This document shows, in pieces, positions 8,822-16,864 of a stretch of DNA of 37,908 nt (position 1 is its first letter; every line of letters starts with the position of its first letter). Source of the DNA: an uncultured Bacilli bacterium (GTDB taxonomy: Bacteria; Bacillota_I; Bacilli_A; RF39; UBA660); assembly GCA_944351765.1 (NCBI GenBank), contig CALVPR010000013.1:1-37908 (forward strand), written 5' to 3'. The position numbers and the translations under genes were made by a program. The notes under the pieces are model-generated. The model made no database searches. It saw only the letters and a program-made list of their open reading frames with translations, and had not been told where the DNA came from.

Positions 8822-9523
8822 TTATCTATCCTTCATTATATGAGACAATACTATTGCACAAGAAACAGAAGCATTTAAACTATTAATCTTACCTTTCATC
8901 GGAATAGACGCAATTATATCAGAGTTTTCACTTACCATTCGAGATATTCCCTTGCCTTCATTTCCTATAACTATACAAACAGGCATATTATAATCTATTT
9001 TACTGTAATCTTCTCCATCCATATCAGTAGCAATAATCCAATACCCATCATCTTTAAGTTTTCTTATTGTATCATTTAAATTAACTACTCTTATAATAGG
9101 AATATATTCAATTGCCCCTACTGAAGTTTTAACAACTGTAGAATTTACTTTTACACTTCTATCAGTAGGAATTATAATAGCGTCTACTCCTAGTGCTTCA
9201 CTAGTTCTAATAATTGCTCCAAAGTTATGTGGATCTTCCAAATGATCTAACATTACAATAACAGGATTTTCTTTTTTTATATTAGGAATTATTTCATCAT
9301 AACTATATGTTTTAACATCATCTATTTCCATTACTATTCCTTGATGAAGTCCTTCTACTTTTTTATCAAGTTCATAATTTTTTACAAAAGATACTTTAAT
9401 ATTATTCTTTCTAATTAAATCAAGTATTTCTCTATCATTAAATTTATCACTTAAATAAATTTTATTTATTTTACTATTATTATGTAATTTTTCTCTTGCC
9501 ACATTTTTACCATATATATACAT
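8822..9523 (-). CDS. rlmB: 23S rRNA 2'-O-ribose methyltransferase, RlmB/TrmH (SpoU) family
   Basis: SPOUT-class methyltransferase of 233 residues that methylates the ribose of a 23S rRNA guanosine (G2251 in E. coli). The N-terminal substrate-binding domain (about 1-75) starts with YGKNVAREKL. The catalytic knot domain shows the three SpoU motifs: DHLEDPHNFGAIIRT, IVIGNEGKGIS and IPMKGKINSLNASVS. The ribosome site GGGAGG precedes the ATG at 9523 in the 12-base gap after mrnC. Order mrnC-rlmB-sigH is conserved in Firmicutes. Confidence 0.95.
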   Translation of the reverse strand: MYIYGKNVAREKLHNNSKINKIYLSDKFNDREILDLIRKNNIKVSFVKNYELDKKVEGLHQGIVMEIDDVKTYSYDEIIPNIKKENPVIVMLDHLEDPHNFGAIIRTSEALGVDAIIIPTDRSVKVNSTVVKTSVGAIEYIPIIRVVNLNDTIRKLKDDGYWIIATDMDGEDYSKIDYNMPVCIVIGNEGKGISRMVSENSDIIASIPMKGKINSLNASVSCAIVLSHIMKDR

Positions 9524-9535
9524 ATTTATCCTCCC

Positions 9536-9904
9536 TTACACTTCTATTTGATTAAGTATTTCATTAAGTCTATCTTTATTAGTTAAATATAAATAACCAA
9601 TTAATGTTTCAAAACCTGTTGCATATTTATAAGTTACAATATCAGTATTTTTAGGATGAGCACTTCTTTTATAGTTTCTTCCTCTTTTTACAATGTCAGA
9701 TTCTTCTTCAGTAAGTATCCCAGTACTAATTAAATTATCAAGTATTTTAGCTTGTCCTTTTGCAGATACATACTTAACTGACTCTTCTTGCAATCTTTCT
9801 ACTTTATTTATTCCTTTATTTATTAAAGATTCTCTTATATACACTTCATATATTGCATCCCCTAAATAAGCAAGGACTATTACATTTATATTATTTATAT
9901 CCAT
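9536..9904 (-). CDS. mrnC: Mini-ribonuclease III
   Basis: 122-residue RNase III-like domain without a dsRNA-binding domain; the family matures 23S rRNA ends. The signature LAYLGDAIYEVYIRE lies near the start, with the metal-binding Asp in GDA. KRGRNYKRSAHPKNTD and the late YLYLTNKDRL Glu/Asp region follow. It usually acts as a dimer. It is the first gene of the mrnC-rlmB-sigH unit; the gap to yqeH is about 50 bases and contains no clear terminator, so read-through from yqeG-yqeH is possible. Confidence 0.93.
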   Translation of the reverse strand: MDINNINVIVLAYLGDAIYEVYIRESLINKGINKVERLQEESVKYVSAKGQAKILDNLISTGILTEEESDIVKRGRNYKRSAHPKNTDIVTYKYATGFETLIGYLYLTNKDRLNEILNQIEV

Positions 9905-9955
9905 ATTATCACCACTCGGTAGTATTCTATCATATTTTTATAAAGAAAAAAAGAG

Positions 9956-10900
9956 TTAAATCAAATTATCTCTTTCATAGACATTTATATTATTATTTGC
10001 GTAAATTTTTACTTTAAGTCCTTTAACAAACTTAATAAAACATAAATCTGTAATAACAATATCTTTATCATTTTCTAAATTAAATTCCCTCTTAGGCAAA
10101 TTTTTTAATCTAGGGTTTGCTTCACCTACTCTTAATATATTAACACTATTAGCAATATATATTGTCATACTATTATCATTAGTTTCATAATCGATTCTAA
10201 CTAAGTCTTCAATAACTAAACTACCTTTCCCTTTTATTTGATAAGTTCTTGGTTTTACTTCTTTTTTAGGGGTAATCTTCTTTAACATTTTAGAATCAAT
10301 ATAATTAATAACACTACCATTATCAATAATTCCCGGAGTATCAATAAACTCTATATCATTAATCTTTACTTCAATAGTATCCAGTGTAGTTGAAGGATAC
10401 ATACTAGTAGTTATATCAATATCTGATTCCGAATAATTTTCAATTAGTTTATTTAATAAAGTACTTTTACCAGAATTAGTATTTCCAATTAAATACACTT
10501 TCTTTTTATTATATTTTTCTATTTTTGATATTAAATTATCTAAATTATAGTTTTTAATACTACTAATTACTTCTATATCTTTAAAATTATAATGATTTTT
10601 TACATAATCTATTATTTTATTATCTTTAACACTTTTAGGTAATATATCTCTTTTAGTTAGAACTACTATTACATTATTAAATTTTGATAAATCCATTATT
10701 GTTAAATTAAGTAAACTAGTTACATATATTACTAAATCATTACTATCTATATTATTTATTATTTTTGAGTAATCACTATTATCTTTATTAGTTACATGAT
10801 ATTCTCCATAATGTTTAAGCCTAAAACATCTATTACATATATTATGTTCTAGTTCATCATCTTTAAGAATATTTCCGCATCCCATACATTTTCTATTCAT
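9956..10900 (-). CDS. yqeH: YqeH-type circularly permuted GTPase
   Basis: GTPase of 30S subunit biogenesis. 314 residues, somewhat shorter than B. subtilis YqeH. An N-terminal zinc finger (CxGC...CxRC at about residues 5-25) is followed by a permuted G domain. TKRDILP (G4) comes first, then P-loop GNTNSGKSTLLNKL near 140, a switch TTSMYPSTTL segment, and DTPGI (G3) last. A short C-terminal domain follows. The ATG overlaps the last eight bases of yqeG, the same gene pair as in Bacillus. aroE, yqeI and nadD, which follow in Bacillus, are missing here. Confidence 0.95.
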   Translation of the reverse strand: MNRKCMGCGNILKDDELEHNICNRCFRLKHYGEYHVTNKDNSDYSKIINNIDSNDLVIYVTSLLNLTIMDLSKFNNVIVVLTKRDILPKSVKDNKIIDYVKNHYNFKDIEVISSIKNYNLDNLISKIEKYNKKKVYLIGNTNSGKSTLLNKLIENYSESDIDITTSMYPSTTLDTIEVKINDIEFIDTPGIIDNGSVINYIDSKMLKKITPKKEVKPRTYQIKGKGSLVIEDLVRIDYETNDNSMTIYIANSVNILRVGEANPRLKNLPKREFNLENDKDIVITDLCFIKFVKGLKVKIYANNNINVYERDNLI

Positions 10901-11417
10901 AATACTGCCCCTTTGTAAATATTCCCCTTTTATGCATTTTTTTCATTAACCTTTTTTCAATTAATCTTGAAAACATTGTAGGAACTATATCTTCTTTTGA
11001 CACAGGATTTACTAAAATAGTTTTAATTCCTACTCTATTTCCCCCATATATGTCTGTAAGTAATTGGTCTCCGATTATTGCTACTTCTGATAAATCAAAG
11101 TTAAACATTTTTATAATCTTTAAGAGTTTATCTTTTCTTGGCTTTCTTGAATTAGCAGAACAATCCACAAGTAGCTTATTCTTAAATGGTTCTAATCTTT
11201 TTTTTGTATTATTTGAATATATTATTACTTTAAAATCCATATCTTTTAAGTCTTCAAATAATTCTATTAACTTACTTGTAGGTTCTTTAACTGAATATGC
11301 TGCACAAGTATTATCTAAATCAAATAGTAAACATTTTATACCATCTGCTTTTAATTTATCATAATTAATTGAATAAATACTCTTTTGATACATATCAGGT
11401 ATAAACTTATCTATCAT
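10893..11417 (-). CDS. yqeG: YqeG family HAD-type phosphatase
   Basis: 174-residue HAD superfamily IIIA hydrolase. Motif I is LLFDLDNTCA with nucleophile Asp near residue 33. Motif II is IYSNNT. Motif III/IV is PRKDKLL...IGDQLLTDIYGGN. It resembles phosphatidylglycerophosphate phosphatases, but the substrate in Firmicutes is not certain. GCGAGGTGG precedes the ATG. A TATAAT lies about 40 bases upstream (around 11447-11452), with TTGTCA 20 bases further. It is the first gene of the yqeG-yqeH pair. Confidence 0.92.
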   Translation of the reverse strand: MIDKFIPDMYQKSIYSINYDKLKADGIKCLLFDLDNTCAAYSVKEPTSKLIELFEDLKDMDFKVIIYSNNTKKRLEPFKNKLLVDCSANSRKPRKDKLLKIIKMFNFDLSEVAIIGDQLLTDIYGGNRVGIKTILVNPVSKEDIVPTMFSRLIEKRLMKKMHKRGIFTKGQYYE

Positions 11418-11461
11418 AATCCACCTCGCTTATATCAAGTATATTAATTATATCATAGATT

Positions 11462-11497
11462 TAAAAAAATAATGACAACTATTTCTATATTGTCATT
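11462..11497 (-). terminator. Terminator with an embedded stop codon, end of the 29-residue ORF
   Basis: The minus-strand stem AATGACAA/TTGTCATT (11497-11490 and 11478-11471), with an 11-base loop, is followed by a T-rich tail (A-run at 11462-11468 on the plus strand). The stop codon of the small ORF sits in the loop. Confidence 0.7.
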
Positions 11498-11574
11498 AAT
11501 ATTAAAGATATACAAAATATTATTATCATCGTAAGAAGAATTGCAATTAACTTATCTTTATCATTATCTAACAT
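11485..11574 (-). CDS. Small membrane peptide, 29 residues
   Basis: A short ORF reading MLDNDKDKLIAILLTM then a hydrophobic stretch to the end: a charged N-terminus of about 8 residues followed by one membrane-spanning segment. It is supported by a good AAGGTGAG ribosome site five bases before the ATG, and by a rho-independent hairpin that starts at its own stop codon. It lies between yqeG and the divergent sigK gene. No family is recognised. It might be a sporulation or stress micropeptide; a leader or toxin-like role is equally possible. Confidence 0.6.
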   Translation of the reverse strand: MLDNDKDKLIAILLTMIIIFCISLILMTI

Positions 11575-11755
11575 ATATCTCACCTTTCTTCTACTACATA
11601 TAGTAATATATTTATATAATATCATTATTACTCATATAGTGTAAAGATATATTTATTAACTTTTAAAATTAGTTTGATTAAATATTAATCAACAATTATT
11701 TTATTAATAAACATAATTTGACATTTTTTTTATAAGATTAATTAGAGGTGCTTAT

Positions 11756-12457
11756 ATGTTATTTAATATATTTAATTTTATTGCTAATAATTTAACTTTC
11801 TTTACAGGATCTTATTCTAATAATGTTTTTCCTGATCCTTTATCAAAGGAAGAAGAAGAAAAATATGTAATAAAGGCAATGAATGGTGATAAAGATGCTA
11901 GGGCTAAATTAATTGAACATAATTTAAGATTAGTGGCTCATATTGTTAAGAAGTTTGAATCTAATGTAAATGATGTTGATGATTTAATTGGAATTGGTAC
12001 AGTTGGTTTAATAAAAGGAATTGATACTTATTCTCCTGATAAAAATGTAAGGCTTACTACATATGTAGCAAAATGTGCGGAAAATGAAATTCTTATGTTT
12101 TTTAGAGGAGATAAAAAGAATTCTAAAAATGTTAGTCTAAATGAAGGAATTAGTTATGATAAGGAAGGTAATGAAATAACAATACTAGATGTTTTAAAGA
12201 CGCCTGATCCTGATTATGCTGAAGAAATTCAAAAGAATGACAATATTGCTTTACTAAAAAAATATATGAATGTACTTACTAAAAGAGAAAGAGATATTTT
12301 AGAAGCTAGATACGGACTTAATAATACTGATGAATATACTCAAAAAGAAATTGCTAAAAAATTAGGTATTTCTAGAAGTTATGTATCAAGAATTGAAAAA
12401 AGAGCGACTACTAAAATACTTAGAGAATTTATTAAAAATAACCAACATATTAATTAA
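11756..12457 (+). CDS. sigK: RNA polymerase sigma factor, SigK-like (late mother cell)
   Basis: 233 residues. The N-terminal hydrophobic segment before NNVFPDPLSKEEE corresponds to the cleavable pro-peptide of pro-SigK. Region 2 contains LIEHNLRLVAHIVKKFE and DDLIGIGTVGLIKGI. Region 4 contains LTKRERDILEARYGL and a helix-turn-helix QKEIAKKLGISRSYVSRIEKRA. These match SigK better than SigE. The gene is intact, with no intervening skin element. GAGGTG lies five bases before the ATG. It is divergent from the small ORF and is followed by rpmB, whose promoter overlaps the end of the sigK transcript. Its presence implies a sporulation programme with a mother-cell late stage. Confidence 0.9.
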   Translation: MLFNIFNFIANNLTFFTGSYSNNVFPDPLSKEEEEKYVIKAMNGDKDARAKLIEHNLRLVAHIVKKFESNVNDVDDLIGIGTVGLIKGIDTYSPDKNVRLTTYVAKCAENEILMFFRGDKKNSKNVSLNEGISYDKEGNEITILDVLKTPDPDYAEEIQKNDNIALLKKYMNVLTKRERDILEARYGLNNTDEYTQKEIAKKLGISRSYVSRIEKRATTKILREFIKNNQHIN

Positions 12458-12462
12458 AAATG

Positions 12463-12491
12463 TTGACTAACCTTATATTTTTTGGTAGAAT
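12463..12491 (+). promoter_or_regulatory. SigA promoter of rpmB
   Basis: TTGACT (12463-12468), a 17-base spacer and TAGAAT (12486-12491), 32 bases before the ATG. The -35 is only six bases past the sigK stop. Confidence 0.8.
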
Positions 12492-12523
12492 TAATATGCG
12501 ATTTAATTTGAGGAGGGATAATC

Positions 12524-12691
12524 ATGGCAATAAAAGTAACAAGTAAAAGAACAAAATCTGTAAATAATAGACCTAACTGTTTAAAAATAACTAAAAGAAA
12601 ACAAAAAGTAAATTTACAAAACATTACAGTTAATGGTGTTAAAATTAAAACTAGTGCTAGAGAAGCTAGAACTTTAAAGAAAGCTGCATAA
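12524..12691 (+). CDS. rpmB: Ribosomal protein bL28, zinc-free form
   Basis: A 55-residue, very basic protein. The pattern NNRPNCLKITKRKQKVNLQ, then ITVNGVKIKTSAREARTLKK, matches the bL28 core of NxR..H..KR.W..NLQ...VNGK..RISTR.LR. It is short and has only one cysteine, so the CxxC pairs of zinc-binding bL28 are absent. A strong GAGGAGGG ribosome site, a near-consensus promoter and its own terminator make it a monocistronic gene. In Bacillus rpmB lies near rsgA-rpe; here it is about 3.5 kb from rpe on the opposite strand. Confidence 0.8.
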   Translation: MAIKVTSKRTKSVNNRPNCLKITKRKQKVNLQNITVNGVKIKTSAREARTLKKAA

Positions 12692-12713
12692 GTGAGTTAA
12701 TCTCACTTTTTTT
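12691..12713 (+). terminator. Rho-independent terminator of rpmB
   Basis: Stem AGTGAG/CTCACT with a five-base loop, then seven Ts. It begins at the last base of the rpmB stop codon. Confidence 0.85.
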
Positions 12714-12720
12714 ATTTGAT

Positions 12721-12742
12721 AAAAAAAGAACTACTAGTCCTT
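12721..12742 (-). terminator. Terminator of the P-type ATPase gene
   Basis: On the minus strand AAGGACT pairs with AGTTCTT (one G-T wobble) and is followed by a T7 run. It overlaps the ATPase stop codon and is arranged tail to tail with the rpmB terminator. Confidence 0.65.
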
Positions 12743-15350
12743 ATTCATCTTTAAATAATTTTACTATAACTGGTTTTAATAATTCTATTATTATAAAAGC
12801 AAATACATTAACTATAACAACAAATAGCATTTGTGATATAGTAATACTTACAAGTCCAAATATTTTACCGATTGGTGTAAAAAATACAATTCCTTGAACA
12901 ATTAATAAAATTAGTATTCCCATATTTAAATATTTATTACTAAATAATCCTCTTTTGTATATAGGTTCTTTTAAAGAACGACAGTTATATGCAAAAACAA
13001 ATTCATTTATAATTATACTAAATAATGCTAATGTCTGAGCAACAGATACTCCTAAATCTAGATAATGATAATAGATATATAAACTAATTAAAGTTTCTAA
13101 TATAACAGAAACAATTAGAAACGAACTAAAGAAATTAGTAAATATTCTTTTATTTAATCCATTAGGTTTTCTTTTCATTATATCTTTTGAAGCATCTTCA
13201 AACGCTAGTGTTATTGAAGGAATAGTATCTGCGACTAAATCAATATATAATACATGGATTGCTGATATAATTGTATTTCCTGTTAACATTCCAAATAATA
13301 TTATTGCTATTTCTGTAAAATTACTAGATAAATTATATAATATGTTTGTTATAACATTATCATATATTCTTCTTCCTTCTGATATAGCAACTGTTATGGT
13401 ATTAAAACTATCATCAAGTAAAATAATATCAGCAGTATCCTTTGTAACATCAGTACCGCTTTTACCCATTCCAATACCAACATTAGCAAGTTTTATTGCA
13501 GGAGCATCATTTACTCCATCTCCAGTCATTGCTACTACTTTACCTATTTTTTGAAAAGACTCAACTATTTGTAATTTATTTTCTGGACTTACTCTTGCAA
13601 ATACAGAATATTTTTTTATATATTTAATTAATTCTTTTTGACTAAGTCCCTCTAGTTCTGTTGCATTTATACATTCTTCTTCACTTTTACATATTCCTAC
13701 TTCTTTAGCAATTGAAGTTGCTGTAGTTAAATTATCACCCGTTAACATAATTGGTCTAATATTAGCACTTAAACAATCTTTAATAGATTCTTTAATATTA
13801 TCACGAACAGGATCTTTTAATCCAATTAACCCTAGTAATATTAAATTATTTTCTTCTTCATTATATTTATCTTCATCAACGTTTGTATTATCAATTACTT
13901 TATAAGCAAATGCTATTATTTTAAGTCCAAAACTAGCCATTAAACTTTCTATTTCTAGATGTATATCTTTTACTTCTTTATTTATTTTAGTAACACTACC
14001 ATCAATTAAAATAGAATTACATTTATTTAATATAGCACCTAAACTACCTTTTGTATAAATTACTTTTTTATTATCTACTTCATAAATAATACTCATCATT
14101 TTTCTATCTGAATCAAATGGTATTTCAAATATTTTCTTATCTTTATTACTTTTTATATTATTATCTTTTAAATAATTTTTTAAAGCAACATCAACAGAGT
14201 CTCCAGTATAAGTATTTTTATCACTAATAACCGCAGAATTAGCATAATCAATACATTTAATAAATTCATTATTATTTTTTAATTCCATTATAGAAGTTTC
14301 TTTTAAATTAGAATATACTTTAATTACTTCCATTTTATTTTCTGTTAAAGTACCTGTTTTATCAGTACATATTACTTCAGTAGATCCAAGTGTTTCTATA
14401 GCGGCTAAATTTCTTACTATTGATTTTTTCTTAGCCATTTGACTAACACCAATAGATAGAGTTGCTGTTATTGCAATAGGTAAACACTCAGGAACACTAG
14501 CTACAATCATAGAAATACATAACATTATAATATTCATAAAAGTATAACCTTTAATTATTCCATAAAGTAAAACAAATGTAATTAATATAGAGGCCACTAC
14601 TAAAATAAACTGACTTGTCTTTTTTACTTTTACTTGAAGTGGTGTTAATGGTTCTTCTTTGTTATCCATAACAGAGGCAATTTTTCCTAGTTCTGTATTC
14701 ATTCCGGTTGCTACTACTACTGCTTCTACTTTTCCTGTAACAAGTACTGTTCCAGAATATACCATATTACTTCTGTTAGAAAGAAGTACATCATCATTAA
14801 TTACTTCATCATCTTTACTTACACTTTCACTTTCTCCGGTTAAAATGGATTCATCAGTTTTAGCAAAATAACTTTTTACTATTATAGCATCTGCAGGTAT
14901 TTTATCGCCTGACTCAAGTATTATATAATCACCCACTACTAAGTTTTTAGCATTGATTTCACTATGCTTATTATTTCTTTTAACAGTTACATAATTAGCA
15001 GAATATTTTTTTAATTTACCAATTGCATCTTCTGCTTTTGATTCTTGTAAAAATCCCATAAAACAATTAACTAAAGTTGTACCTAAAATAACTATTGGTT
15101 CTAAAAAATCTTCTTTATTAATTATTGCATATATTAAAGATAAAATACCTACCACTAAAAGAAGTATTATCATAATATTTTTAAATTGATCTAAAAATAT
15201 TTGTAATTTAGTTTTCTTATCTTTTTCTACTAAAACATTTTTGCCATATATCTTTTGTAATTTTTTTACTTTAGATAATGATAATCCACTATCTGAAGTT
15301 TCTAACTCTTTATATATTTCTTCAATACTTTTCTTATATGCATCTTTCAT
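12741..15350 (-). CDS. P-type cation-transporting ATPase, Ca2+-ATPase-like (P2 type)
   Basis: 869-residue membrane ATPase. An N-terminal cation-ATPase domain (about 1-70, KSIEEIYKELETS) is followed by transmembrane pairs near 55-100 and 245-300. The actuator motif is TGES. The phosphorylation site is ICTDKTGTLTENKM, with Asp near 330. A nucleotide-binding domain follows, then the hinge TGDGVNDAPAIK near 605 and six C-terminal membrane segments. PECLPIAITATLSIG in helix 4 is like the PEGLP of SERCA/PMCA-type pumps, which supports calcium or another divalent cation; the substrate is not proven. The nearest Firmicute relatives are YloB-like pumps, whose gene lies near rlmN-rsgA in Bacillus. It has its own promoter and terminator. 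Confidence 0.92.
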   Translation of the reverse strand: MKDAYKKSIEEIYKELETSDSGLSLSKVKKLQKIYGKNVLVEKDKKTKLQIFLDQFKNIMIILLLVVGILSLIYAIINKEDFLEPIVILGTTLVNCFMGFLQESKAEDAIGKLKKYSANYVTVKRNNKHSEINAKNLVVGDYIILESGDKIPADAIIVKSYFAKTDESILTGESESVSKDDEVINDDVLLSNRSNMVYSGTVLVTGKVEAVVVATGMNTELGKIASVMDNKEEPLTPLQVKVKKTSQFILVVASILITFVLLYGIIKGYTFMNIIMLCISMIVASVPECLPIAITATLSIGVSQMAKKKSIVRNLAAIETLGSTEVICTDKTGTLTENKMEVIKVYSNLKETSIMELKNNNEFIKCIDYANSAVISDKNTYTGDSVDVALKNYLKDNNIKSNKDKKIFEIPFDSDRKMMSIIYEVDNKKVIYTKGSLGAILNKCNSILIDGSVTKINKEVKDIHLEIESLMASFGLKIIAFAYKVIDNTNVDEDKYNEEENNLILLGLIGLKDPVRDNIKESIKDCLSANIRPIMLTGDNLTTATSIAKEVGICKSEEECINATELEGLSQKELIKYIKKYSVFARVSPENKLQIVESFQKIGKVVAMTGDGVNDAPAIKLANVGIGMGKSGTDVTKDTADIILLDDSFNTITVAISEGRRIYDNVITNILYNLSSNFTEIAIILFGMLTGNTIISAIHVLYIDLVADTIPSITLAFEDASKDIMKRKPNGLNKRIFTNFFSSFLIVSVILETLISLYIYYHYLDLGVSVAQTLALFSIIINEFVFAYNCRSLKEPIYKRGLFSNKYLNMGILILLIVQGIVFFTPIGKIFGLVSITISQMLFVVIVNVFAFIIIELLKPVIVKLFKDE

Positions 15351-15380
15351 TTACATCACCTGATTTTATTTTCTATAACT

Positions 15381-15410
15381 ATTATAACATTTTTTTATAT
15401 ATTATCACAA
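15381..15410 (-). promoter_or_regulatory. Promoter of the P-type ATPase gene
   Basis: TTGTGA (15410-15405), an 18-base spacer and TATAAT (15386-15381) on the minus strand, about 30 bases before the ATG, with a CAGGTGATG ribosome site. Confidence 0.6.
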
Positions 15411-15442
15411 AAAAAGAAGACTTTTTTAGTTATTAGTCTTCT
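15408..15442 (-). terminator. Terminator at the end of the rlmN-to-pentapeptide transcription unit
   Basis: Minus-strand stem AGAAGACT/AGTCTTCT (15442-15435 and 15422-15415) with a 12-base loop, followed by T7. The stop codon of the 45-codon ORF lies in the loop. It is the first clear terminator after rpe and the pentapeptide gene. Confidence 0.8.
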
Positions 15443-15563
15443 CTTTGTTCTCTTCTACTTCATTATAGTAATTAATCCCTTTTTCGTAACTTTGTTTTAC
15501 TTGTTTTTTTATATTATCATTAATTACTTTTTGCTCTAAGGCTTTTATTTCATCATTATTAAT
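15426..15563 (-). CDS. Small charged protein, 45 codons, probable ATT start
   Basis: An open frame of Lys/Glu/Asn-rich helix-forming sequence (NNDEIKALEQKVINDNIKKQ, later YEKGINYYNEVEENKEK). There is no in-frame ATG. A strong GAGGTG (15575-15570) lies six bases before an ATT codon at 15563, making ATT, as in infC genes, the likely start. The alternative is the GTG inside GAGGTG at 15572. It follows the pentapeptide gene by about 45 bases and ends in the unit's terminator. No family is recognised. It lies where spoVM/thiN would be in Bacillus but resembles neither. Confidence 0.5.
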   Translation of the reverse strand: MNNDEIKALEQKVINDNIKKQVKQSYEKGINYYNEVEENKEKTNN

Positions 15564-15608
15564 AGTAATCACCTCATATATATTATTTACAATATATATA
15601 ATGTTATA

Positions 15609-16238
15609 CTAATCTTTTACTTCTATGCCAAGTAAGCTAACTATAGAAATAGCTTGATAACTATTTACAATTACTCCTTTAATACTATTTATATCTACTT
15701 TTATATTATCAATATTAGAAGTAGATAAGTCTACTTTATTCATACAAGTATTATAAATATCTGCTCTTGTTAAATTACAATTATCAAAATTTAGATTTTC
15801 TATTTTTGTTTCTATTAAACTTAATTCTGTTAAATCACAATTTATAAAATTTATATTTTTTAATTTAGCATAAGATAAATTGCCATATCTAAAAGTAGTA
15901 TCAATAAACTCTATATTATTTGATGATGAAAAAGAAAAATCACATCCAGTTAATTTACAATCTTTAAATATTACACGATGAATACCACATTTATTAAATA
16001 CTTTATTAGATAAATTACAGTGTTCAAACATTACATCTACTAAACTTATATTAGATAACTCGATATTATTAAAATCAATATTAGTAAATTTACAACTATC
16101 AATAGTTATATTATTAAAACTTATATTACTTGTACTATTATCTTTAATACAAACACCACATAAGTCTTCACTTTTAATAAATTCTTCAAAAGTATTATCA
16201 ATTAAATTATTTATTTTAGGTTTAACTATTTTATTCAT
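15609..16238 (-). CDS. Pentapeptide-repeat protein, Qnr/MfpA-like fold
   Basis: 209 residues. From about 25 to 185 almost every fifth residue is a central Phe, Leu or Ile flanked by Asn, Ser, Asp or Cys (for example CDFSF, CNLTR, CDLTE, ADIYN, VDLST). This is a right-handed quadrilateral beta-helix. The C-terminal tail GVIVNSYQAISIVSLLGIEVKD resembles the capping segment after the repeats in Qnr-like proteins of Gram-positives, which mimic DNA and bind gyrase or topoisomerase IV. Its ATG overlaps the last eight bases of rpe, so it is translationally coupled in the rlmN-prpC-prkC-rsgA-rpe operon, in the place occupied by thiN in Bacillus. Topoisomerase binding is inference from fold. Confidence 0.8.
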   Translation of the reverse strand: MNKIVKPKINNLIDNTFEEFIKSEDLCGVCIKDNSTSNISFNNITIDSCKFTNIDFNNIELSNISLVDVMFEHCNLSNKVFNKCGIHRVIFKDCKLTGCDFSFSSSNNIEFIDTTFRYGNLSYAKLKNINFINCDLTELSLIETKIENLNFDNCNLTRADIYNTCMNKVDLSTSNIDNIKVDINSIKGVIVNSYQAISIVSLLGIEVKD

Positions 16239-16860
16239 TATTACTTCTTAATGTATCTATTTTTTCTTGATAATTAGTACTATTCGTAATATAAGAACCT
16301 ACGACTGCAATATCAGCATTATTTATAAGCTTTATAGTATTATTATTTATTCCACCGTCTACTGCTATTTTTATATTTCTATTACCTATAAGATTCTTTA
16401 TTTCACTTATTCTATCCACAGTACTGTTTATAAAAGTTTGTCCACCCATACCTGGTTCAACACTCATAACTAAGATTAAATCAATATCATCTAAATATTC
16501 TTTCAATACATTAATATCAGTATTAGGTTTAATAGATAATCCTACTTTATAGTTATTTTCTTTAATTTTATTTATTAAATATTTAACATTATCTAATTCT
16601 ACATGGAAAGTAAAATATTCTAAATTATACTCATTTAATTCATTTAGATATTTAATTGGATCATTCACCATAAAATGAGCATCTATTTTTTTATTAGAAT
16701 TATTTATTATATATTTAATTTCTTCTATACTATAAGAATTATTTGGTACAAACATTCCATCCATAACATCTAAATGTAAATAATCAGTATTTGTATTATT
16801 TACTTTATTAATTGCTTCTTCAATACTATTACATGATAATATTGATAAAGATATTTTCAT
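16231..16860 (-). CDS. rpe: Ribulose-phosphate 3-epimerase
   Basis: Interconverts ribulose 5-phosphate and xylulose 5-phosphate in the pentose phosphate pathway. 209-residue TIM barrel, slightly short. Visible motifs are SILSCN at the start (usual SILSAD), LHLDVMDGMFVPN with metal and catalytic residues, DAHFMV, LVMSVEPGMGGQTFI and the phosphate loop region VDGGIN...VVGSYI. The first catalytic aspartate area reads SCNS rather than SADF, a departure from the usual motif. Four bases separate it from rsgA; it overlaps the next gene. Confidence 0.92.
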   Translation of the reverse strand: MKISLSILSCNSIEEAINKVNNTNTDYLHLDVMDGMFVPNNSYSIEEIKYIINNSNKKIDAHFMVNDPIKYLNELNEYNLEYFTFHVELDNVKYLINKIKENNYKVGLSIKPNTDINVLKEYLDDIDLILVMSVEPGMGGQTFINSTVDRISEIKNLIGNRNIKIAVDGGINNNTIKLINNADIAVVGSYITNSTNYQEKIDTLRSNNE

Positions 16861-16864
16861 AGTA

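Noticed and set aside
12444-12466. CAACAT/ATGTTG inverted repeat at the end of sigK as a terminator
   Set aside because: It is only six pairs with an 11-base loop and no T-run. It overlaps the rpmB -35 element and may be chance.
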